A stretch of 64,000 nucleotides of DNA from Rudaea sp. 3F27F6. GTDB lineage: Bacteria; Pseudomonadota; Gammaproteobacteria; Xanthomonadales; Rhodanobacteraceae. The stretch covers positions 186,001 through 250,000 of the forward strand of contig NZ_SCNG01000003.1 of the NCBI RefSeq assembly GCF_005503555.1. Reading direction: 5' to 3'. Below are positions 39,542 through 49,646 of this stretch, one piece after another. The stretch's first letter is position 1, and every line of letters begins with the position of its first letter. The notes beneath the pieces were generated by a model. It saw nothing but the letters and a program-made list of their open reading frames with translations. It had not been told where the DNA came from and did not search any database. The translations under genes and the position numbers were made by a program.

Positions 39542-40810
39542 TCAACGCGGCGGTTTCGCCTCGCGTCGCCGCTCCTCGCGATACGGATTGTCCTTGAGGT
39601 AGCCGTCGCTCAGTGTGCGCATAAAGGCGACGACATCATCGATCTCGGTCGCGGTCAACGCAGGTTTCGCCCTCGCATGCTGGCCGGCGAACGGCGGATC
39701 GCGGTTGATGTTGGCGTGGTATGGCGCCGGTAGATCGTCGTAGACGATGGTCTTGCCGACGGCGTCCTTTGCGTACCAGCGCTCGGGCGTGATGTCGCGC
39801 GTGACGTAGAAATCGACGACGTCGCGCAGGTCGTGGAATTTCCCATTGTGGAAAAAGCTATTTCTGAGCGCGACGTTGCGCAGCGTCGGCGTGCGGAACA
39901 GTCCGCAATATTCGGCTTGGCCGGCCTTGTCCGTACGCTCGGGGCCGCAGGCGCCGAGATCGAAGAAGCGCGCGTCGCGGTTGCGCGCGATCGCCGCGTT
40001 GCGCGGCACGGCGAGCGCGATCAGGCCGTAGTCGGAAAACGCGGGCGGCGTGCCGTCGAGGCCGCGTTTGGACAGATGGCATTGCGCGCAATTGCCTTTC
40101 TTTTCGTCATCGAACAAGTCGAGGCCGCGGCGCTCCTGCGCGCTGAGCTGGGCGCGCCCGGTCAGAAAAGCGTCGTACTTGCTCGTGTACGGGCTGAACT
40201 CGGCATAGTCCTCCTCGAACGCGCCTAACGCGCGCACGACCGCCGCGAAAGCGCGTTCGTCGTCGGCCAGCGCATCGTCGCCGAGCGCGCGTCGCAGCGT
40301 CGCCGCATACGGCGCCTTGCGCACAGCCGCGGCGACGCCGACGCGCGTGTTCGCCATCTCGAATTTCGCCGTCAGCGGAATCGCCGCCTGCTGCGCGCCG
40401 GTGTCGACGCGGCCGTCCCAGGTCAGGCCGCCGGTCGGGCCGTTGTCGACCGAGCCGTCGGCTTCTTCCTCGGAGTCGTAGTAGTGATTGTCGTACGGCG
40501 GCACGCGGTTGAGGTAAGTCAGCGTCGGCGGCGCGCGCAAGCCCTGTTCGCGCAGGCCTGGGCCACCGATCTGCACGTCGCGCACATTCGGCGGGTTGTA
40601 GCGACGGGCCGGATCGTGGCAACTTGCGCAGGATTGCTTGCCCGATGCCGAGAATGCCGGGTCGGAAAAAATCGCGCGGCCGGCTTCGCGCAGCAGCGCG
40701 GTACGCTCACGCGCCTGCGCATAGGACGATATGGAATCGGTTTCGGCGGCGAACAGCGCGGCGCAGGTGCTGGCGACTGTCACAAAAAGTACACAATTGA
40801 GGCGGCGCAT
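39542..40810 (-). CDS. MauG/cytochrome c peroxidase-family dihaem protein
   Basis: 422 residues from ATG 40810, with a signal peptide (LNCVLFVTVASTCAALFAAE). Two c-type haem sites are visible, CASCH and CAQCH. The arrangement fits periplasmic dihaem peroxidases and MauG relatives, which reduce peroxide or oxidise a partner protein. Late motifs FRTPTLRNVALRNSFFHNGKF are typical of the family. It is divergent from a phosphoesterase gene with only 37 bases between the starts, so their promoters must overlap coding DNA. Confidence 0.92.
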   Translation of the reverse strand: MRRLNCVLFVTVASTCAALFAAETDSISSYAQARERTALLREAGRAIFSDPAFSASGKQSCASCHDPARRYNPPNVRDVQIGGPGLREQGLRAPPTLTYLNRVPPYDNHYYDSEEEADGSVDNGPTGGLTWDGRVDTGAQQAAIPLTAKFEMANTRVGVAAAVRKAPYAATLRRALGDDALADDERAFAAVVRALGAFEEDYAEFSPYTSKYDAFLTGRAQLSAQERRGLDLFDDEKKGNCAQCHLSKRGLDGTPPAFSDYGLIALAVPRNAAIARNRDARFFDLGACGPERTDKAGQAEYCGLFRTPTLRNVALRNSFFHNGKFHDLRDVVDFYVTRDITPERWYAKDAVGKTIVYDDLPAPYHANINRDPPFAGQHARAKPALTATEIDDVVAFMRTLSDGYLKDNPYREERRREAKPPR

Positions 40811-40847
40811 GCGACCATTTTGCCTCAACACCTTGTTTCGAGTGGGA

Positions 40848-42434
40848 ATGCACATGCCGAGTTTGAGACCGATCGCTCTTGCCGCCGCCGTCACCCTGCT
40901 TGCCGCGTGCCAGACCACGCCGCATACATCGACGTCGAATACGCCGAAGCAGGGCGCCGCGGAGACCAAGCCCAAACTCGACGCGATCCAAAACATCGTC
41001 GTGATCTTCGCCGAGAACCGCGCCTTCGATCATCTCTATGGCAACTTTCCGGGTGCGAACGGTCTGCAGAATCTGAAACCCGAGCAGTACCTGCAGCGCG
41101 ACCGCGACGGCAGCGTGCTCAAGAGCCTGCCGCCCGTGCCTGGGAAGGGCCTGACCGATCCGTCCGATCCGAAGCAGATCACCACCGAAGCGACGCGCGG
41201 CCACCCGAACCGGCCGTACGCGCTCGACGATCCCAACGGCTACGGCGTCGGCCTCGACTACAAGCTGCACGATCTGATCCATGCCTTCTACAACAACCAG
41301 ATGCAGATCAATGGCGGCAAGAACGATCTGTTCGCCGCGTACAGCGATGCGGGTGGCGAGGTCATGGGCCATTTCGACGGCGCGAAGATGGCGCTGTGGA
41401 AAATCGCGCAGAAGTACACGCTCGCCGACAACTGGTTCCAGGGCGCGTTCGGCTCGTCGTTTCTCAACCACCAGTACCTGGTCTGCGCCTGCGCGCCGTT
41501 CGACTTCAAGACCAAGGCCGATCCGAAGACCTATGCGAGCAACGTCTCCGTGGTCAACGACGACGGCGTCAGCTTAAAGCTCGATCCGAAGAATCCCGCG
41601 TCGGCGCTCGACGGGCCGCCGAAATTCGTGCGCTACGGCAACCTCACGCCGGACTACTACGCGGTCAATACGATGCAGCCGCCGTACCAGCCTTCGGGCA
41701 ACACCGCGGCCAAGGGCGGCGATGCGCGTTATGCCGATGCCGACAAGCGCAATACGCTGAGCCCGCAGGTTGCAGAGACGATCGGCGACCGCCTCAGTGC
41801 GGCCAACGTGAGCTGGGCCTGGTACTCGGGCGCTTGGCAGGTTGCGCTCGACGAGGGCAAGGAACTCTCGCGCATCGCATTCCAGTATCACCACCAGCCG
41901 TTCAACTACTACGCGAACTACGCGCCCGACAAGCCTGCGCGCGCCGAGCATCTGCGCGACGGCGGTATGGACGGCGCGAAGTTCATCGCCGACATCGACG
42001 CCGGCAAATTGCCGCAGGTGACGTTCTACAAACCGCAGGGCAACCTCAACCAGCACGCGGGTTATGCGACCGTCAGCGCCGGTGACGAGCACATTGCCGA
42101 AGTGATCGCGCACCTGGAAAAAAGCCCGCAATGGAAGAACATGGTCGTCATCGTCACCTACGACGAGAACGGCGGCTGGTGGGATCACGTCGCGCCGCCG
42201 AAAGGCGACCGCTGGGGGCCCGGCACGCGCATTCCGGCGATCCTGATTTCGCCGTACGCCAAGCGCAATCACGTCGACCATACGCAATACGACACCGGCT
42301 CGATCCAGCGCCTGATCAACCGCCGCTACCGCCTCGCGCCACTGCCGGGCATCGAGCAGCGCGACGCGGCGCTCAAGGCCGCAGGCGCGGTGCCGATGGG
42401 CGATTTGAGCGAGGCTTGGGATCTTCCGCGCTGA
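40848..42434 (+). CDS. Phosphoesterase-family lipoprotein (acid phosphatase / phospholipase C-like)
   Basis: 528 residues from ATG 40848; a second ATG six bases later is possible. The signal ends in LLAAC, a lipobox, so it is probably lipid-anchored. The metal and catalytic regions of the PF04185 family are clear: QNIVVIFAENRAFDHLYG, GSSFLNHQYLV and VVIVTYDENGGWWDHVAPP. The family includes AcpA acid phosphatase and non-haemolytic phospholipase C. Substrate is not determined. It probably supplies phosphate in the periplasm. Confidence 0.9.
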   Translation: MHMPSLRPIALAAAVTLLAACQTTPHTSTSNTPKQGAAETKPKLDAIQNIVVIFAENRAFDHLYGNFPGANGLQNLKPEQYLQRDRDGSVLKSLPPVPGKGLTDPSDPKQITTEATRGHPNRPYALDDPNGYGVGLDYKLHDLIHAFYNNQMQINGGKNDLFAAYSDAGGEVMGHFDGAKMALWKIAQKYTLADNWFQGAFGSSFLNHQYLVCACAPFDFKTKADPKTYASNVSVVNDDGVSLKLDPKNPASALDGPPKFVRYGNLTPDYYAVNTMQPPYQPSGNTAAKGGDARYADADKRNTLSPQVAETIGDRLSAANVSWAWYSGAWQVALDEGKELSRIAFQYHHQPFNYYANYAPDKPARAEHLRDGGMDGAKFIADIDAGKLPQVTFYKPQGNLNQHAGYATVSAGDEHIAEVIAHLEKSPQWKNMVVIVTYDENGGWWDHVAPPKGDRWGPGTRIPAILISPYAKRNHVDHTQYDTGSIQRLINRRYRLAPLPGIEQRDAALKAAGAVPMGDLSEAWDLPR

Positions 42435-42450
42435 GAGGCGGAGAGGTTTC

Positions 42451-42606
42451 GACGCGGATTAGCGCGGAAGGACACGGATAAAGCGGACTGCGGAAAAGAA
42501 GACCGTTCGCGAGCATTGCGTCATCTCAGGCCGCAGTCGCTAAGAGATGAAATTGCCCGGCCGCTCTCTTTCGTGTCCTTCCGTGTTGATCCGTGTCCGA
42601 GTCTGC
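42451..42606. repeat. Long imperfect inverted repeat (ACACGGAT / ATCCGTGT type)
   Basis: The left arm (42451-42483, GACGCGGATTAGCGCGGAAG...) and right arm (42571-42606, ...CCGTGTTGATCCGTGTC) are complementary over about 24 of 30 positions, with ~85 bases between. It lies between convergent genes and runs up to the stop of the minus-strand TPR gene. It may serve as a bidirectional terminator or be a dispersed repeat remnant. Confidence 0.6.
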
Positions 42607-42614
42607 GGTTCCCG

Positions 42615-44840
42615 CTATACGCCAGCCTGCCGCGTTGCCGTATCGAGGAAATCGGCGAACGCGGCGGTCACGCCGTTGTCTTCGAACAGCACGGCGCTGT
42701 GTTCAAGGATCTGCGCACGCAGCGCTTCGCGGCGCGGCGCGTCGCCGATCAGCGCGACGGCCTTGTCTACGTAGTCCTGCTCGTCCGCAGCGACAAGCCC
42801 GTCCACGCCCATCATCGCAAGCATGCCCTGCGTCTGCCGGCCGCGCGCCATCGTGCCGTTCCAGGTCAGCACGGGTGCGCCGGCGCTGAACGCGTCGAGG
42901 CTCGTCGCGCCGCCGGAAAAGCCCGGCGTGTCGAGAATCAGCGTCGCACGCGCGATGGCGCCGAGATAATCTTCGTGCCTCTTCGACGGCAGAAAGGCCA
43001 ACGCCTGCGAGGGATCGAGGCCGCGCGCCGCGAATGCCGCCTCGATGCGCCGGCGAAACCGCTGGGCGACACCGGTGTTGCGTATGAAGAAGCCGATGCG
43101 TGCACCGCTTTCCAGCGCGACGCGCGCGAGCACATCGTCGAAAGACGGCGTGAGCTTGAGGTGATTCTGCAGACAAAGCGTAATCGGTGCGCCGCCGGCA
43201 TGGGCGTCGAGCCAGGCGCCGTCATCGGGCGGCGGTGGCCGCTCGGGTAACGTGCCTAGTCCGGGCAGCCGGATCAGCTTTTCGCGATAGTGTTCCTGCG
43301 CATTCGCCGGCTCGAGCGCGTCGGCGCTGAGAAAATAATCCATGTTCGCGAGCCCGGTGGTGACCGGGTGTCCGTAGAGCATGGCCTGGACCGGCGCGAG
43401 GCGCAGACTGCCGAGCAGGGCATGGCGCGGATCCATGCCGATTTCGGGATAGATCAGCGCGTCGAGCTGCGTCGAACGGATGCGCGCCGCGATGTCGAGC
43501 GGGTCTTCCATCGTCTGTGTGAAACTCGCGGCGCGAGCGGCGATTTGCTCGGTGCTGAAATCGCGAGTTTCGCCGCCGTACCAGACATGTACCTCGAAAC
43601 GCTCCGGGTCGAGCGCGAGCAGCAGACGCCGGAAGTAGCGCGATACGGTGTGATGCATCAAGTGATTGCTGACGATGCCGACGCGGATTCGACCGCCGTG
43701 CATTCGCGCTTGCCAGTCGCAGGCTTGCATGCCTGGAGAGATGGCACGCATGGCCCGATCGATCAGCGCGCCGAAGCGGTATTGCAGAGCCGTGTTGTCG
43801 CGGGCTTGGTAGGCGAGCTGAAATATCGCTGCGCCTTGCACGGCATGATAGGTGCGTTGAAGCTGATGCGGCGTGTCGAGCGCCAATTTCGCTTCGATCT
43901 CTTCGAGCCCTTGGTTGAGGCGCAGGCGTTCGGCGTCGACCTCGGCTTCGCTCGCGTAGACCGACGGCAACAACAATCGCGCGGCCCAGCGCAGGCGCTC
44001 CGCGTTGTCCTCGTTCGACATGGCGGCGAGCAGGATCGCACGCGCTTCTTCGACCTCGCCGGCTTCGCCGAGAGCGAAGCCGAGTTCGCATTTCGACAGC
44101 TCATCGGCGGGATCGAGTTCGATTGCCCGACGCAGCGCGGCAATCGCCGGCTCCATTTCGTGGCGCAGGCGTCGGATCAGGCCGAGCGCGGCCCACCATT
44201 TCCCGGTGTCGGGTTCGATCGTTGCGGCGGCCTGTGCGTACTCGAGTGCCTCGTTCGAGAGGTCGAGCTGAAGCAGTGCTTGGGCGAGCACGCCGTTGGC
44301 GTGGCCGTTGTCGGGTTGTAGCCGGCGAGCCAGCTTGAGCAACGGCACGGCTTCGGCCGTTCGCTGAGTGCGAAACAGCAGATTGCCGAGCGCGTTGACA
44401 CTGTTGAAGTCGTTTGCGTTCGATTGCAGTGCGTGCCGGTACGCGTTCTCGGCTTCGCCGGGCACGTTCATCGCCTCGAAACTGAGGCCGAGGTTGTAGG
44501 CAGCGCTGGCGTAGTCGCGGCGTATCGCCAGCGCCGAACGGAATGCGTCGACGGCTTCGCCGTGCCTGCCCATGCGGCGCAGTGCGACGCCGAGATTGTT
44601 GTAGGTTTCGGCGGACTCCGGATTCAGTTTTAGACAGGTGCGGAAGTGCTTCGCGGCGAGCGCCAGGTTGCCGGATTGCAGGGCGCAGACGCCGAGCAGA
44701 TGCCAGACCTGCGCGTTGGACGGATCGAGCTTGGCCGCACGCTGGTAGTGACTCAGTGCGGCGGAAATCTGCCCTGCACGTTGCTTGGCGATGCCTTGCT
44801 GCAACTGCTCAATTGCCAGTTGCGCGGAATTCGCATTCAT
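42615..44840 (-). CDS. TPR protein with O-GlcNAc-transferase-like (OGT/SPINDLY) domain
   Basis: 741 residues from the ATG at 44840. The N-terminal half is about eight tetratricopeptide repeats (AQVWHLLGVCALQSGNLALA, AETYNNLGVALRRMGRHGEA). The C-terminal half matches the OGT catalytic fold: HHTVSRYFRRLLLALD, MLYGHPVTTGLANMDYFLS, LCLQNHLKLTPSFDDV and LDTPGFSGGATSLDAF. Bacterial relatives glycosylate flagellins, pilins or adhesins in the cytoplasm. It is divergent from another TPR-glycosyltransferase gene, and pilin-type regulators lie nearby. The target is unknown. Confidence 0.9.
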   Translation of the reverse strand: MNANSAQLAIEQLQQGIAKQRAGQISAALSHYQRAAKLDPSNAQVWHLLGVCALQSGNLALAAKHFRTCLKLNPESAETYNNLGVALRRMGRHGEAVDAFRSALAIRRDYASAAYNLGLSFEAMNVPGEAENAYRHALQSNANDFNSVNALGNLLFRTQRTAEAVPLLKLARRLQPDNGHANGVLAQALLQLDLSNEALEYAQAAATIEPDTGKWWAALGLIRRLRHEMEPAIAALRRAIELDPADELSKCELGFALGEAGEVEEARAILLAAMSNEDNAERLRWAARLLLPSVYASEAEVDAERLRLNQGLEEIEAKLALDTPHQLQRTYHAVQGAAIFQLAYQARDNTALQYRFGALIDRAMRAISPGMQACDWQARMHGGRIRVGIVSNHLMHHTVSRYFRRLLLALDPERFEVHVWYGGETRDFSTEQIAARAASFTQTMEDPLDIAARIRSTQLDALIYPEIGMDPRHALLGSLRLAPVQAMLYGHPVTTGLANMDYFLSADALEPANAQEHYREKLIRLPGLGTLPERPPPPDDGAWLDAHAGGAPITLCLQNHLKLTPSFDDVLARVALESGARIGFFIRNTGVAQRFRRRIEAAFAARGLDPSQALAFLPSKRHEDYLGAIARATLILDTPGFSGGATSLDAFSAGAPVLTWNGTMARGRQTQGMLAMMGVDGLVAADEQDYVDKAVALIGDAPRREALRAQILEHSAVLFEDNGVTAAFADFLDTATRQAGV

Positions 44841-45100
44841 CTAGATCGTGGTCGCGTGGAAACCGGCATTGTGCTGACCTGGGCCGCCGTCGGCAACAGA
44901 GTATGCGCCGCGCGTTTCGACTCGAACGGTCTGCGGCGCTGCGCCGAAATGCTGCCGGCATCGGCCCAGGCAGCGGCATGGACGAAAATCAAAACTGCGT
45001 GCGCGAACGGCTCCGCGGCTTGACGAATCATTCAGCCTGAGCCGGCCAAAATGCTTCGCGCAATTCCGCATCCCTTGAATTGCTTGAAGTGTCGATCCGA

Positions 45101-46306
45101 ATGCAACAAAGTCTCGATCCTCTCCTGCGCGCGGCGCGTGAATCACTGCGCCGCGGCGATGCTCCCGCGGCGTGCCGCATATTGGAGCAGGCCGCACGGG
45201 CGCAGCCCGATTCTTCGGCAATTGCTTTCGACCTGGGCCATGTCTATGGCGTGCTCGGCCGGTTTGAAGATGCCGCAAAGCAGTTCGCGCGCGCGGTTGC
45301 CTGGCCCGGCCAGGAAGGGAGGACTTGGTACGCTCTCGGCTATGCTCTCGGCGAACTTGGCGCGTGGGAGAAGGCCGCTTGCGCGATGCTCGTCGCAGCG
45401 CGCGCCGATCCGCAGCAGTTGGAGGCGCTCGGCAGCGCTGGTGAGTGCGCGCATCGTCTTGCGCTATCCGGAGCCCGTGCGCCATTGCCGTCGCGTGTTG
45501 GTCGGGACCGCGCGTCGGGGAAGATTTCCGTCGTCGTCTGCAGTATCGATCCCGCCAAGCTGCAGCGTTTGCGCGCGAGTCTGGATCGGCAGCTCGCCGG
45601 CGAAGACTGGGAGCTGGTACACATCGCCGACGCACGCTCGCTGTGCGAGGGTTACAACCGCGGTATCGCGCGGGCGAGTGGCGATCTACTCGTGCTTTGC
45701 CATGACGATATCGAAATTCTCGGTACGGATTTCGCCGCCAAGCTGCGCGGCCATCTCGGCACATACGATCTGATAGGAGTCGCCGGTTCGACGCTTGCCT
45801 CAGGGCCGGCCTGGAGTTGGTCGGGCGCGCCGAACATCTTCGTCTCCGTGGCCTATCCACAAGCGCCGCACGGCCGCGGCGTGGCTTTGTCCTTTTGCGG
45901 AACATCGGGGCCGATAGTGGAGGGCGCGCAACTGCTCGACGGCGTTTTTCTTGCCATGCGTCGCAGCCTGCTCGAGCGAGTCGCTTTCGACGAAGCGACG
46001 TTCGACGGCTTTCATTTCTACGATCTCGATTTCAGCTATCGCGCCTGGTCGGCCGGCGCGCGGACGGCCATCTGCCGGGACATCGTCCTTCTTCATCAGT
46101 CCCGCGGCACGTTCAAGGCCGAATATCGGCACTATGCCGAGCGGTATCGGCAGAAGTTTCCGCAGGCATGCACGGCGCCGATGTCCGAGGCGGCGAAATT
46201 GCCCGAAATTCTCGTCGACGAGCGGGAGAGCCTCGACGCCGTCGTCGAATGGCTGAATCACTTTTTGCGTCAGGAGACGGGCGCGCTGAAAGCGGCAGTA
46301 ATCTGA
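45101..46306 (+). CDS. TPR-containing GT2-family glycosyltransferase
   Basis: 401 residues from ATG 45101; a TTG 21 bases earlier is less likely. The first ~125 residues are TPR-like (AIAFDLGHVYGVLGRFEDAA, TWYALGYALGELGAWEKAA). The rest is a GT2-like fold with VVVCSIDPAKLQRLRASLDRQ, the metal-binding LCHDDIEIL (DDI in place of DXD) and YDLDFSYRAWSAG. It probably adds sugars to a protein or glycan. The divergent neighbour is an OGT-like enzyme, so both may modify the same target. Confidence 0.85.
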   Translation: MQQSLDPLLRAARESLRRGDAPAACRILEQAARAQPDSSAIAFDLGHVYGVLGRFEDAAKQFARAVAWPGQEGRTWYALGYALGELGAWEKAACAMLVAARADPQQLEALGSAGECAHRLALSGARAPLPSRVGRDRASGKISVVVCSIDPAKLQRLRASLDRQLAGEDWELVHIADARSLCEGYNRGIARASGDLLVLCHDDIEILGTDFAAKLRGHLGTYDLIGVAGSTLASGPAWSWSGAPNIFVSVAYPQAPHGRGVALSFCGTSGPIVEGAQLLDGVFLAMRRSLLERVAFDEATFDGFHFYDLDFSYRAWSAGARTAICRDIVLLHQSRGTFKAEYRHYAERYRQKFPQACTAPMSEAAKLPEILVDERESLDAVVEWLNHFLRQETGALKAAVI

Positions 46307-46360
46307 AGTTCCGCACGTGCGCGGCTGGCGCAACGTGCGAGTTACTGCCGAGGCCGCGCT

Positions 46361-47746
46361 TCAGTCGATCCCGAGCTTCTTCAGCTTGTAGCGCATCGCG
46401 CGGAAGGTGATGCCGAGTTTCTTCGCCGCAGCGGTCTTGTTGTAGCGCGTCTCTTGCAGCGCCTTCATGATCGCTTCGCGTTCGAGGTTGGAGATGTAGC
46501 TGCCAAGGCCGACTTCGGCGGCGTCGTCGTCGAGGCCGTCGTCGTCCTCTTCAGGGGCGGCAGACGGCGGCGCGGAGATAGACGCGGGCGCGCGCGCCCG
46601 CGTCGCGAGCTGTAGGTCGTCGGCGACGATCATATTGTTCTCGCACAGGGCGACGGCGCGTTCGAGCACGTTTTCGAGTTCGCGTACGTTGCCGGGGAAC
46701 GAGTACCTGAGCAGGGCGTCGAGCGCTTCGGGGCTGAGCCGCGCCGACGCGGCGCCCGAGTTTTTCGCGAGCCGGTCGAGGATGCGGCCGGCGAGTTTGG
46801 GCACGTCCTCGCGGCGCTCGCGCAGCGGCGGCACGCGCAGCTCGATCACATTGATGCGGTAGTAGAGATCCTGGCGGAACTGGCCGGCTTCGACGAGGCT
46901 GGCCAGATTCTTGTGCGTGGCGCAGAGGATGCGCACGTCGACCGGCAGTTCGGCGCGGCCGCCGATCGGGCGCACGGCTTTTTCCTGGATCACGCGCAGC
47001 AGCTTGACCTGCATGTGCACGGGCAAGTCGGCGACCTCGTCGAGGAACAGCGTGCCGCCGGCCGCGGCCTGGAACAGGCCGATCTTGTCGGCCTGCGCGC
47101 CGGTAAAGCTGCCGCGCATGTGGCCGAAGAATTCGCTTTCCATCAGTTCGGCCGGAATCGCACCGCAGTTGACCGGCACGAACGCGGCCGCGGCACGCGG
47201 GCCCTGCTCGTGGATCAGGCGCGCGACGAGTTCCTTGCCGACGCCCGATTCGCCCGAGATATAGACCGGCGCCTGGCTGCGCGCGAGCTTGCCGATCGTC
47301 GCGCGCAACTGGGTCATCGCGGGCGAGTCGCCGAGCAGGCGCGAGGCGTCGGATTTCGGCGCGTCGGCGCTCTTTTCCTCGGCGAGCTTAAGCGCGGCCT
47401 GGACCAGGCGGCGCAGGATCGCGATGTCGACCGGCTTGGAGACGAAATCGAATGCACCGGCCTTGAGCGCCGTGACCGCCGCGTCGACATTGCCGTGTGC
47501 GGTGATCATCGCCACCGGCGTCTGCGGATACTTCGCCGCGATCCACTCGACGATCTGCAGGCCCGAGCCGTCGGGCAGCATCATGTCGGTGAAGCACAAG
47601 GTATAGCGTGCCTCGGCGAGCCGCGCTTTCGCCTGGGAGACATCGGCCGCCGTGTCCACGCGCAGGCCCATGCGACCGAGAGTGATCGCGAGCAGTTCGC
47701 GGATGTCGCGTTCGTCGTCGACTATGAGGGCGGCAGGTTGGCTCAT
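46361..47746 (-). CDS. pilR: Sigma-54-dependent response regulator PilR
   Basis: 461 residues. A receiver domain with phosphorylation site D54 (TDMMLPD) is followed by an AAA+ domain with Walker A GESGVGKE (near 165) and the sigma-54 contact loop GSFTGA (a Ser for the first Ala of GAFTGA). A Fis-type helix-turn-helix (YNKTAAAKKLGITFRAMRY) closes the protein. PilR activates the pilin gene in relatives. Its partner pilS lies 58 bases upstream, in the same direction. Confidence 0.92.
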   Translation of the reverse strand: MSQPAALIVDDERDIRELLAITLGRMGLRVDTAADVSQAKARLAEARYTLCFTDMMLPDGSGLQIVEWIAAKYPQTPVAMITAHGNVDAAVTALKAGAFDFVSKPVDIAILRRLVQAALKLAEEKSADAPKSDASRLLGDSPAMTQLRATIGKLARSQAPVYISGESGVGKELVARLIHEQGPRAAAAFVPVNCGAIPAELMESEFFGHMRGSFTGAQADKIGLFQAAAGGTLFLDEVADLPVHMQVKLLRVIQEKAVRPIGGRAELPVDVRILCATHKNLASLVEAGQFRQDLYYRINVIELRVPPLRERREDVPKLAGRILDRLAKNSGAASARLSPEALDALLRYSFPGNVRELENVLERAVALCENNMIVADDLQLATRARAPASISAPPSAAPEEDDDGLDDDAAEVGLGSYISNLEREAIMKALQETRYNKTAAAKKLGITFRAMRYKLKKLGID

Positions 47747-47804
47747 CGGGCGGATCGTGTTCGCGGAAGTCGGAAGAAGTGTCGCACGAGTCGGGCCGCT
47801 GTGT

Positions 47805-49433
47805 TCAAGCGAGCGTCGGCGTCGGCGGCGGCGCGAAGGTGATGCGAAAGCAGCTGCCGCCGCCCGCGATCGGCAGATATTCGAGCGAGGCGAGGTTGGC
47901 TATGCACATCTCGCGCGCGAGATAGAGGCCGAGGCCGGTGCCGAGTTCGTGCGTGGTGAAGAACGGCTCGAAGATCTGCGCGGCCACCTTGGCCGGGATG
48001 CCCGGGCCGCGGTCGACGACGTCGAGCATCGGCAGGGCGCGGTCGCCCGACTGGCGCACGATCAGGGTGATGCGCGCCGGTTCGCCGGGCGCATGGCCGT
48101 AGCGCAGCGCATTCTGCACGAGATTCCAGACGACCTGGTGCAGTTGCTTCGGATCGACCAGGGTTTCCACCCTGGCCTTCTGCGGTTTGCAGATGAGGCC
48201 GTTCGCGCCGATGTCGATGGTTGCCTTGAAGTCGACGATGAAGCGCTCGGCCCAGCCGACGAGGTCGATGCTTTCGGGCATCGAGCGTTCGCGCCGGGCC
48301 AGATGCAGGATGTTCTCGACGATCTCGTTCACGCGCCCGGCGTGGTTGCGGATGATCTCGATCATGCGCCGGTCGGATTCGTCGAGCGATTCCGACTCGG
48401 CGAGCAACTGAGCGGAATAGCTGATCGCGGCGAGCGGATTGCGGATTTCGTGCGCGATCGAACCGGCGAGGCGGCCCATCGAGGCGAGGGTGAGCTGCTC
48501 GGCGCGGCGCGAGACCAGCGAGGTGTCGTCGAGAAAGATCAGCACGTTCTCGTCGTCGTTCGCGGCCATGCGGGTGAAGCGCGGGATCACCTCGGGCGCG
48601 CCTTCGGCGAGCGAGATCGCCGTATTATCGATCTTGCGCGAAGTGCGCCAGTGATAGAGGCGGCGCGACAGTTCGGGCGCGATGCGGCCTAAGTCGTTGC
48701 GTCCGTCGGTCGGGTTGCCGATCAGCGCGGCGGCGGCCTCGTTCCAGCGGTGCACGGTGTTGCCGCCGTCGACGACGAGCACGCCGGTCTTCATGCGGCG
48801 AATGATCAGTTCGTTGATCTGCGCGAGGTTGCGCAAGTCGCTGCCGCGACGGCTGGCGAGCGCTTCCGAATCGCGCATGCGCCGGCCGAGGAAGATGCCC
48901 AGGCCGGTCATCGAGAAATAGGCCAGGCCGCAGATGCCGGCTTCGAGGATCTCGCGGCCGTCCTGGTTGACCAGATTGCCGATGATGTTCTGCGCGAACA
49001 CGCCGAAGGTGGCCAGTGCGGCGTAGAAGAACGAAATACGCCGCGGCAGCAGGGTCGCCGCGCCGCCGATGTTGACGAGCAGGAGCAGGGCCAGGCTGAT
49101 GTACTGGCGCTGGATCGAGAACATCGCCAGCGCGCAGACGAGGATGTCGACGACGAGCGAGAGGTCGATCCACAAGCGGTGATAGCGCACTTCGCGCGTG
49201 GCGAAGGCCGCGATCAGCGAGGCAAACACCAGATAAAACAACGCGGTTCCGCGGCCGAGCATCGGATGCAGGACCTTGACCCACTCGACCGCATAGGGGC
49301 TGAACATCAAGGCGACAATGATCGTCGCTTCGAGCACGCGGAACAGGTTGAAGAAATAGAACTCGCGCGCGACCGTATCGGCGTCGCCCGCGGTGCGCAC
49401 GGCGATTTTGGTTTGGACAGCGGCAACGGCCAC
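47805..49433 (-). CDS. pilS: Sensor histidine kinase PilS
   Basis: 542 residues using GTG at 49433, which sits behind a GAGGAAA ribosome site. Open reading continues further upstream, but without ATG or family sequence. The N-terminal ~200 residues contain six hydrophobic helices. A PAS domain and a HisKA-type dimerisation domain with the phospho-His in [12 protein letters not shown] follow. The ATPase domain has NALRYG, DRGPGIP and GTGLGLYLA. PilS senses pilin in the membrane and phosphorylates PilR. pilSR beside sucCD matches the xanthomonad gene order. Confidence 0.92.
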   Translation of the reverse strand: MAVAAVQTKIAVRTAGDADTVAREFYFFNLFRVLEATIIVALMFSPYAVEWVKVLHPMLGRGTALFYLVFASLIAAFATREVRYHRLWIDLSLVVDILVCALAMFSIQRQYISLALLLLVNIGGAATLLPRRISFFYAALATFGVFAQNIIGNLVNQDGREILEAGICGLAYFSMTGLGIFLGRRMRDSEALASRRGSDLRNLAQINELIIRRMKTGVLVVDGGNTVHRWNEAAAALIGNPTDGRNDLGRIAPELSRRLYHWRTSRKIDNTAISLAEGAPEVIPRFTRMAANDDENVLIFLDDTSLVSRRAEQLTLASMGRLAGSIAHEIRNPLAAISYSAQLLAESESLDESDRRMIEIIRNHAGRVNEIVENILHLARRERSMPESIDLVGWAERFIVDFKATIDIGANGLICKPQKARVETLVDPKQLHQVVWNLVQNALRYGHAPGEPARITLIVRQSGDRALPMLDVVDRGPGIPAKVAAQIFEPFFTTHELGTGLGLYLAREMCIANLASLEYLPIAGGGSCFRITFAPPPTPTLA

Positions 49434-49646
49434 GACTGTGGTTTTCCTCGTCTGTTTGGCCCCGCGCGAAGTATAAGGGGTCGGCACGCCGAGGGAAGAT
49501 CGAAACGGCCAGGCGGCGGCTTTCCGCGGGTGGAACGGCAGGGGTTCCGGGCAACGGCCTTTTTTTTGACCCGGCGATTCATCACAATACGCGACCCTAC
49601 CGGCGCCCGCGCCGTCCCCTGCAACACTCCCTCCCAAGGTGGTCGC

